Positions 59,912-64,000 of a stretch of 64,000 nt of DNA are shown piece by piece. This DNA is from Terriglobus aquaticus (lineage in GTDB: Bacteria; Acidobacteriota; Terriglobia; Terriglobales; Acidobacteriaceae): positions 4,030,001-4,094,000 of the forward strand of contig NZ_JAGSYB010000001.1 in assembly GCF_025685415.1 (NCBI RefSeq), given 5' to 3'. The notes below the pieces were generated by a model. That model searched no databases, was not told where the DNA came from, and saw only the letters and a list, made by a program, of their open reading frames with translations. The position numbers and the translations under genes are program-made. How positions within the stretch are numbered: position 1 is the first letter of the stretch; each line of letters opens with the position of its first letter.

Positions 59912-62464
59912 TCAGTGCTGGCCGTCGAGCGGCCCCGATGCCAGCAACGTGACATTGCGGCTGACATAGCCCGTGCCGGACGGCATGACGATGCGAAGTG
60001 CTGCCGGTTCCAGAACGCCACGTCTGCGAACGCGGAGGCTCACAGTGCTGCCGCCCTGTGCCGCGAGCGTGAAGGTCGTGCGATCGGCGGCGTAGACCTC
60101 ATCGGTGATGTGCGGCAACTGAGTAGCATCCCCGGGCATAGGAGCCAGGTTGTCCGCCAGCTCAAACTCCACTGCCGGCGCGGGACTCACAGCAGGTGGA
60201 AGCGATGGCCTTCCATCCGCGGACGTAATAGCGACCGCGTAGCTGGCGCCACGTCGGGTAATCGCGACGTTGTACAGGGCTGCGCCCATGCGGATGTTGT
60301 GCAGTTCCGCACCGTTCCAGGTTGCGGGCAAATGTGGGTGCACCTGCAGCGTGTGCGTTGTGGCGTCCACATGAATGCCAAACAGACCCCGTACGGTGGG
60401 CGCTAGTGTCATGGCGCTGGACCACAGTTGGTGTGCGCTGGATCGGCCGAGCGGCTGGTAGAAGGCGCCAGACAGCACTTCAGTTACGGTGCCGGGGTCC
60501 TGCGCCCAGGTGAGCCGCAGGTTCTGCTGCAGTGTCAGCCATGCTGCTGCGGGCCGGTCGGCGTTGTACTGCGCCATGGCGTTCCAGCCGGTGAACAGCG
60601 GCCAGACGGAACCCATGTGGTAGCTGATTGGATCGTAGAAGCTGGTCGCGGTGCTGATGGCGCGGGTGCCCCAGTCGGTTGCGAGATCGGGCGAGGTCCA
60701 ACCGCTCAGCATGGCCGCAGGTTGCGTGAGTGCCGCGGCGGCTGGCGCGTGCGGCTCCCACAGCGCAACGGATGGATAGATCGTCAGGGTGCGGTCAAAG
60801 CTGCCGTTGCTGTTCTTGCTGAAGGCGTAGAGACCCGTTGCAGGATCGCGGTATGTTTCAATGACGCTCTGAATGTGAGCTGCGCTCTGCCGGCCCGCCT
60901 GCTCCAGCGCGGTGTCATGCTGCAGGGCGGCCAGGTCGGCCACGGCTCGCGCAGCCTCAGCATCGAGCGCGGCCAGGTACAGCTCCTGGTGCGGCATGGG
61001 GCTTTGCCAGTTCTCCACCCAGCCGGTGCCCTGCGAGTTGTCGTAGACGCCGTCACCGTCGCTGTCATGCGTGCGTTCGAAGTTCCAGGCGCGCTTCACG
61101 GCGTCCCAGTGCTCGGCGAGAAAGGCGGTGTCGCCACTGGTGCGGACATAGTCCCGCATCGCCATCAGGAACAGCGGGGTGGCATCTGCGGCGGCGTATT
61201 CGTACGGGAAGCTCGCCCACGGGATGTTCGAGGGCAGGTCGTCGGCCATCTGGCTGAACTCGTGCATCATCTTGCCGTCGGCGCGCTGGCGATGCAGCAG
61301 GAACTCAAGCGCGCGCTTGGACAGTGCCGTGTCGCCATAGCTGTCGATCGCGTAGAGCGACCAAAGCGTGTCGCGGCCGAAGTACCAGCCAAAGCCGGGC
61401 CGCGCGGAGTCGTACGATCCAAACCAGCCGGCGACCAGGCCGGTTTCTGACAGTGCGGGCTTGCCGGTACCGGGGCCGCCGGTGCGGTGTTCCACCTGTG
61501 AGTCTTCGACGGAGAGCTCGGCCCACTTCAGGGCTTCGTCAAAGCGTGGGTCCGGAGTGTGGGCGGTCAGGCGCGTGTCGAAGAAGTGCGCGTAATAGCG
61601 GTCGATTGCGTTCGCGATGGCGGGCAGGTCCTTCGCCTGCTGCACCAGGCGCTGCTGCATCGCGGTGAAGGCTTCGGCTGAGTTGCGTTCGCCGGGTTTG
61701 GCAACGGCTGACAACAGCGGAAACAGACGCCCGCGATCGACGGCGGGGTCGTAGCGGACGACGAACTGCAGCGGCAGCGTCTGCGGATGCTCCTGGTAGA
61801 CCGGGATGTCGCCCGGGCGGCTCTTCGGCATGCCGATCATGCCGAAGAGCGCCGGGTTGTCGGTCGCGACGGTGTAGGCTCCGCCGGGAAAGTCCTTGGG
61901 CGCCGCGGAGTCTGGCATCGGTATCCAGCCCGCGCCGGGCACACCGTACTGTGGCGCGGGCCACATTTGTTGCAGGTTGGGCGTGAGCGTAACGGTGAGC
62001 GTAGCCGGGCGCACGCTGTCGATCTCGAAGTAGACGATGGCACCGGGATCATCGAACGGCAGTGGCGGCGCGCCGGCCGGCACCGCGGGCGAGACCAGCA
62101 TGTGCTGTCGCACGGTAATGCCGGCAAAGCTGTAGGTAAGCACCGTGTGACCGGGGCGCACGGTCACGGTGGCCGCGCCCGGGTTCAGGTCGATGGGAAC
62201 GGTGTATCCGTCCAGTTGCGCCTTCAGGTGGAGGTCTGAGAAAACCTTGACCGGAAGCTGCCAGAGCTCGATCACGCCGGATTGTTCGCCCAGGATGGCG
62301 CCGCGCGCGCCCGTGATGGTCAACGGCTTTGCCGCGATGGCAGCCTGCGTGATGCTGACGACTCTCGCTTCGTCGGGCCTCTGAAAGGGAGCTACGGGAG
62401 TGAGCTGGGCGTGGCCCAGCGCTGCGCTTGAGAGTCCTACGATTGCGGCGTACCTGAGGAGCAT
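59912..62464 (-). CDS. secreted glycoside hydrolase, amylo-alpha-1,6-glucosidase/GH63-like (alpha/alpha)6 barrel
   Basis: 850 residues. Signal peptide MLLRYAAIVGLSSAALGHAQ. A beta-sandwich N-terminal part (about 25-330) is followed by a six-hairpin toroid: FGWYFGRDTLWSLYAIDSYGD (about 455), RADGKMMHEFSQMADDL, FPYEYAAADATPLFLMAMRDYVRTSGD, NSQGTGWVENWQSPMPHQELYLAALDAEAA, YHMGSVWPLFTGWNAMAQY. The FGRDTLW and WVENW patterns resemble debranching and trehalase/GH63-type enzymes that invert alpha-glucosides. The GH family cannot be fixed by eye. A longer reading from 62731 hides the signal peptide. It is divergent from a beta-lactamase gene. Confidence 0.85.
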   Translation of the reverse strand: MLLRYAAIVGLSSAALGHAQLTPVAPFQRPDEARVVSITQAAIAAKPLTITGARGAILGEQSGVIELWQLPVKVFSDLHLKAQLDGYTVPIDLNPGAATVTVRPGHTVLTYSFAGITVRQHMLVSPAVPAGAPPLPFDDPGAIVYFEIDSVRPATLTVTLTPNLQQMWPAPQYGVPGAGWIPMPDSAAPKDFPGGAYTVATDNPALFGMIGMPKSRPGDIPVYQEHPQTLPLQFVVRYDPAVDRGRLFPLLSAVAKPGERNSAEAFTAMQQRLVQQAKDLPAIANAIDRYYAHFFDTRLTAHTPDPRFDEALKWAELSVEDSQVEHRTGGPGTGKPALSETGLVAGWFGSYDSARPGFGWYFGRDTLWSLYAIDSYGDTALSKRALEFLLHRQRADGKMMHEFSQMADDLPSNIPWASFPYEYAAADATPLFLMAMRDYVRTSGDTAFLAEHWDAVKRAWNFERTHDSDGDGVYDNSQGTGWVENWQSPMPHQELYLAALDAEAARAVADLAALQHDTALEQAGRQSAAHIQSVIETYRDPATGLYAFSKNSNGSFDRTLTIYPSVALWEPHAPAAAALTQPAAMLSGWTSPDLATDWGTRAISTATSFYDPISYHMGSVWPLFTGWNAMAQYNADRPAAAWLTLQQNLRLTWAQDPGTVTEVLSGAFYQPLGRSSAHQLWSSAMTLAPTVRGLFGIHVDATTHTLQVHPHLPATWNGAELHNIRMGAALYNVAITRRGASYAVAITSADGRPSLPPAVSPAPAVEFELADNLAPMPGDATQLPHITDEVYAADRTTFTLAAQGGSTVSLRVRRRGVLEPAALRIVMPSGTGYVSRNVTLLASGPLDGQH

Positions 62465-62599
62465 GGCGGATTCCACGCTACGGTGTGCGGGGGCGGCTGT
62501 CCAGCGGGGCAGACTCTTCTTACCGTGCCGGTCCGGTGCGGCGTTGCATAGCTGGATGCTCCACAGCGCATCCGCACGAGCCGCGCAGCACTTGGGCCG

Positions 62600-62605
62600 T
62601 AGCAT
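62600..62605 (+). promoter_or_regulatory. possible -10 box of the beta-lactamase gene
   Basis: TAGCAT seven bases before the ATG at 62613, in line with the short-spacing pattern; a weak match. Confidence 0.25.
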
Positions 62606-62612
62606 ACCCGTG

Positions 62613-63524
62613 ATGCGAAAGTATCTTTCTTCCACCACCGCGCTGGCGCTAGGCCTGACGCTCAGCGGACCATGCGTCGCGCAGTCGCTGCAGGCGGAGC
62701 TTGACCTCATCGCAAAGGAGTCCGGCGGCAAGCTTTACACGGCCTGCGCGCTGGCTTCCGGGTCACGGCATACTCCGCTCGCGTGTGACCGCGAGGCCGA
62801 TGCCCACCCGCCCATGCAGTCTGTCTTCAAACTGCCGTTGGGCATCTATGCTCTGCATCTGGTCGAAGAAGGCAAGCTCCAGTTGGACCAGCCGGTCCAC
62901 TTTGGGCCGCAGGACCGATTCGTCCCGAAAAGCTGGAGCCCGCTGCAGGACAAGTACCCGGATGCGAACGTGGACGTTCCACTGCGCGAGGTGCTGCAAT
63001 TGGCTGTTTCGCAGAGCGACAATGTCGCTGCAGACCTTGCTCTTCGCGTGGTCGGCGGAACCGAGCCGGTGCAGCAATACATCCATTCGCTGGGCGTACA
63101 GGGTTTCGTCCTGCGGCACACCGAGCACGAGCTGCACCGCGACGAGCGGTTGCAATACCAGGACTGGTTTTCGCCGCATGCCGCGGTGCAGTTGCTTAGG
63201 CGCCTGGCTGACCAGCCTCCGCTCAACGCGGAGCACATGGGGCTGCTGCTGCAGTGGATGCAAGCTACTCGGCTGCCGCGGCTGGCAACGATGCTGCCGG
63301 CCGGCACCGTGGTGGCGCACAAAACCGGCACCTCAGGTATGGAAAACGGGATTGCGGCCGCCACGAACGACATCGGCCTGGTGACCCTGCCCGACGGTGA
63401 ACGACTCGCGATCGCGATCTTTCTGTCGGATAGCACCGCCGATGACGCTACCCGGGATCGGGCGATCGGTCGCGCGGCTCTGGCGATCTTTCAGGCGGCC
63501 ACGTCCGCAAAGGCAGGCCGCTAG
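62613..63524 (+). CDS. class A beta-lactamase
   Basis: 303 residues. Signal peptide MRKYLSSTTALALGLTLSGPCVAQ. All class A motifs are present: S70-V-F-K73, S136-D137-N138 and K238-T239-G240. The general-base Glu is most likely E172 or E174 in HTEHELHRDERLQYQDW. That segment and HKTGTSG resemble subclass A2 (CepA/PER-like) enzymes more than TEM; this is a judgement by eye. It hydrolyses penicillins or cephalosporins in the periplasm. No AmpR-like regulator is adjacent. The stop is immediately followed by the GTG start of the PIG-L gene. Confidence 0.92.
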   Translation: MRKYLSSTTALALGLTLSGPCVAQSLQAELDLIAKESGGKLYTACALASGSRHTPLACDREADAHPPMQSVFKLPLGIYALHLVEEGKLQLDQPVHFGPQDRFVPKSWSPLQDKYPDANVDVPLREVLQLAVSQSDNVAADLALRVVGGTEPVQQYIHSLGVQGFVLRHTEHELHRDERLQYQDWFSPHAAVQLLRRLADQPPLNAEHMGLLLQWMQATRLPRLATMLPAGTVVAHKTGTSGMENGIAAATNDIGLVTLPDGERLAIAIFLSDSTADDATRDRAIGRAALAIFQAATSAKAGR

Positions 63525-64000
63525 GTGCACGTCACCATCCTCTCTCCGCATCGGGATGATGCGGCGTTCTCCTGCGGCTTGACGATGCTTGCGCTGTTGC
63601 GAGCGGGCGCGCGCCTAACGGTGCTGAACGTGTTCACGCGCAGCGACTATGCCGTTGACCTGCGCACGGTAGATACGGCACTGCCGCTGGTGGATGCCGT
63701 GAGCCGTGCGCGGCGGCTGGAAGACGAGCGGTTCCTCGCGGACGTAGCAGCGATGGCGGGCCGGGAACCCGGCTCTGTGATCTTGCAGGATTTGGGTGAC
63801 CTGGATGCTCCGCTGCGCCTTTCCGTGCGGACGGAAGCGGTGCTGGAGGCGCCTCTGACTGCGGACGAGGTTCAGGAGCAGGCGACCCACTTGGCGGGCC
63901 GGCTGACCTCCGGCCCTGAGCCCGATCTCCTCTTCGCCCCACTGGCGCTGGGGGATCACATTGACCATCGCATCAGCCGCGAAGCTTCAAGGCTCGCTTG
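63525..64000 (+). CDS. PIG-L/LmbE-family deacetylase, C-terminus outside window
   Basis: About 158 residues are visible. The zinc/deacetylase motif PHRDD (PHxDD) is near residue 8 (ILSPHRDDAAFSCG). The second motif GDHIDHR (HxxH type) is near residue 145, in family order. GTG 63525 starts right after the beta-lactamase TAG, so the two genes are cotranscribed. The family removes acetyl groups from N-acetylglucosamine-linked small molecules or lipids. The window ends before the last part of the domain. Confidence 0.88.
   Translation, partial: MHVTILSPHRDDAAFSCGLTMLALLRAGARLTVLNVFTRSDYAVDLRTVDTALPLVDAVSRARRLEDERFLADVAAMAGREPGSVILQDLGDLDAPLRLSVRTEAVLEAPLTADEVQEQATHLAGRLTSGPEPDLLFAPLALGDHIDHRISREASRLA

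Noticed and set aside
62465-62731. N-terminal extension of the glycoside hydrolase
   Set aside because: It would hide the signal peptide that begins at 62464 and overlap the divergent beta-lactamase start region.

Overview
The window reads as a stretch of chromosome from an acidobacterium, most likely an Acidobacteriaceae member of the Terriglobus/Granulicella/Edaphobacter kind. That is an inference from gene content and style: high-GC, densely packed genes; a 1241-residue TonB-dependent receptor with an N-terminal carboxypeptidase-regulatory-like domain; paired DUF3857 proteins; lysine/alanine-rich histone-like proteins; two ECF sigma/anti-sigma modules; and many secreted hydrolases. I see no phage, insertion sequence, CRISPR array, tRNA or rRNA gene. 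No gap between genes exceeds 300 bases; the longest are about 190-230 bases.

Layout. 1-2094 (minus): ECF sigma factor, membrane anti-sigma factor and a secreted repeat protein cut by the window edge, linked by ATGA overlaps. 2248-5808: rpsU with a strong terminator, an MBL-fold hydrolase, tyrS, a DUF2256/DUF3253 protein and a histone-like protein. 5846-9576: a secreted M1 metallopeptidase fused to a GH16 glucanase, coupled to a serine hydrolase. 9676-11288: a TetR regulator, a small membrane protein and a cupin, with matching operator-like palindromes before the regulator and the membrane gene. 11377-16556: amidohydrolase, DUF2007/zinc-ribbon protein, acetamidase/formamidase, and a DprE1/DprE2-like oxidase-reductase pair. 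16680-20405: the TonB-dependent receptor. 20632-24695 (minus): the ATP-grasp / alpha-E / transglutaminase operon, interrupted by two tiny ATGA-overlapping genes (one DUF2283). 24779-27583 (minus): second ECF sigma factor, a zinc-finger/HEAT anti-sigma-like protein and a double-PDZ protein.

27672-34834 (minus): galU, a DUF885 peptidase-like protein, a YdeI-like protein and mfd. 34919-40217: an acyltransferase and a tandem pair of DUF3857 transglutaminase-like proteins. 40401-44740: gatB, a small membrane protein, an unrecognised lipoprotein, a second histone-like protein and an FmdB-type zinc ribbon. 44770-50049: serA, a secreted unknown, and a PAP2/haloperoxidase-like protein coupled to an outer-membrane barrel protein. 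50239-53224: a glutathionylspermidine-synthase-like (YgiC-type) protein with a YgiB-like lipoprotein, then a class V aminotransferase with an odd cysteine-rich tail. 53301-58603: YqeY-like protein, GNAT, tilS, ftsH, a small unknown, acpS. 58723-64000: an MCE (MlaD-type) protein with five exact 34-residue repeats, a secreted glucosidase-like protein, a class A beta-lactamase and a PIG-L deacetylase cut by the window edge.

The most notable patterns outside the genes are these. Both ECF sigma genes carry the same promoter-like motif, AACC-N16-GTCTA. Many housekeeping genes have a TAnACT-like -10 box only 6 or 10 bases before the start codon, which suggests leaderless mRNAs. A shared TetR operator candidate lies at 9647-9664 and 10309-10326. 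A perfect 17-bp inverted repeat buries the start codon of the YgiB-like lipoprotein.
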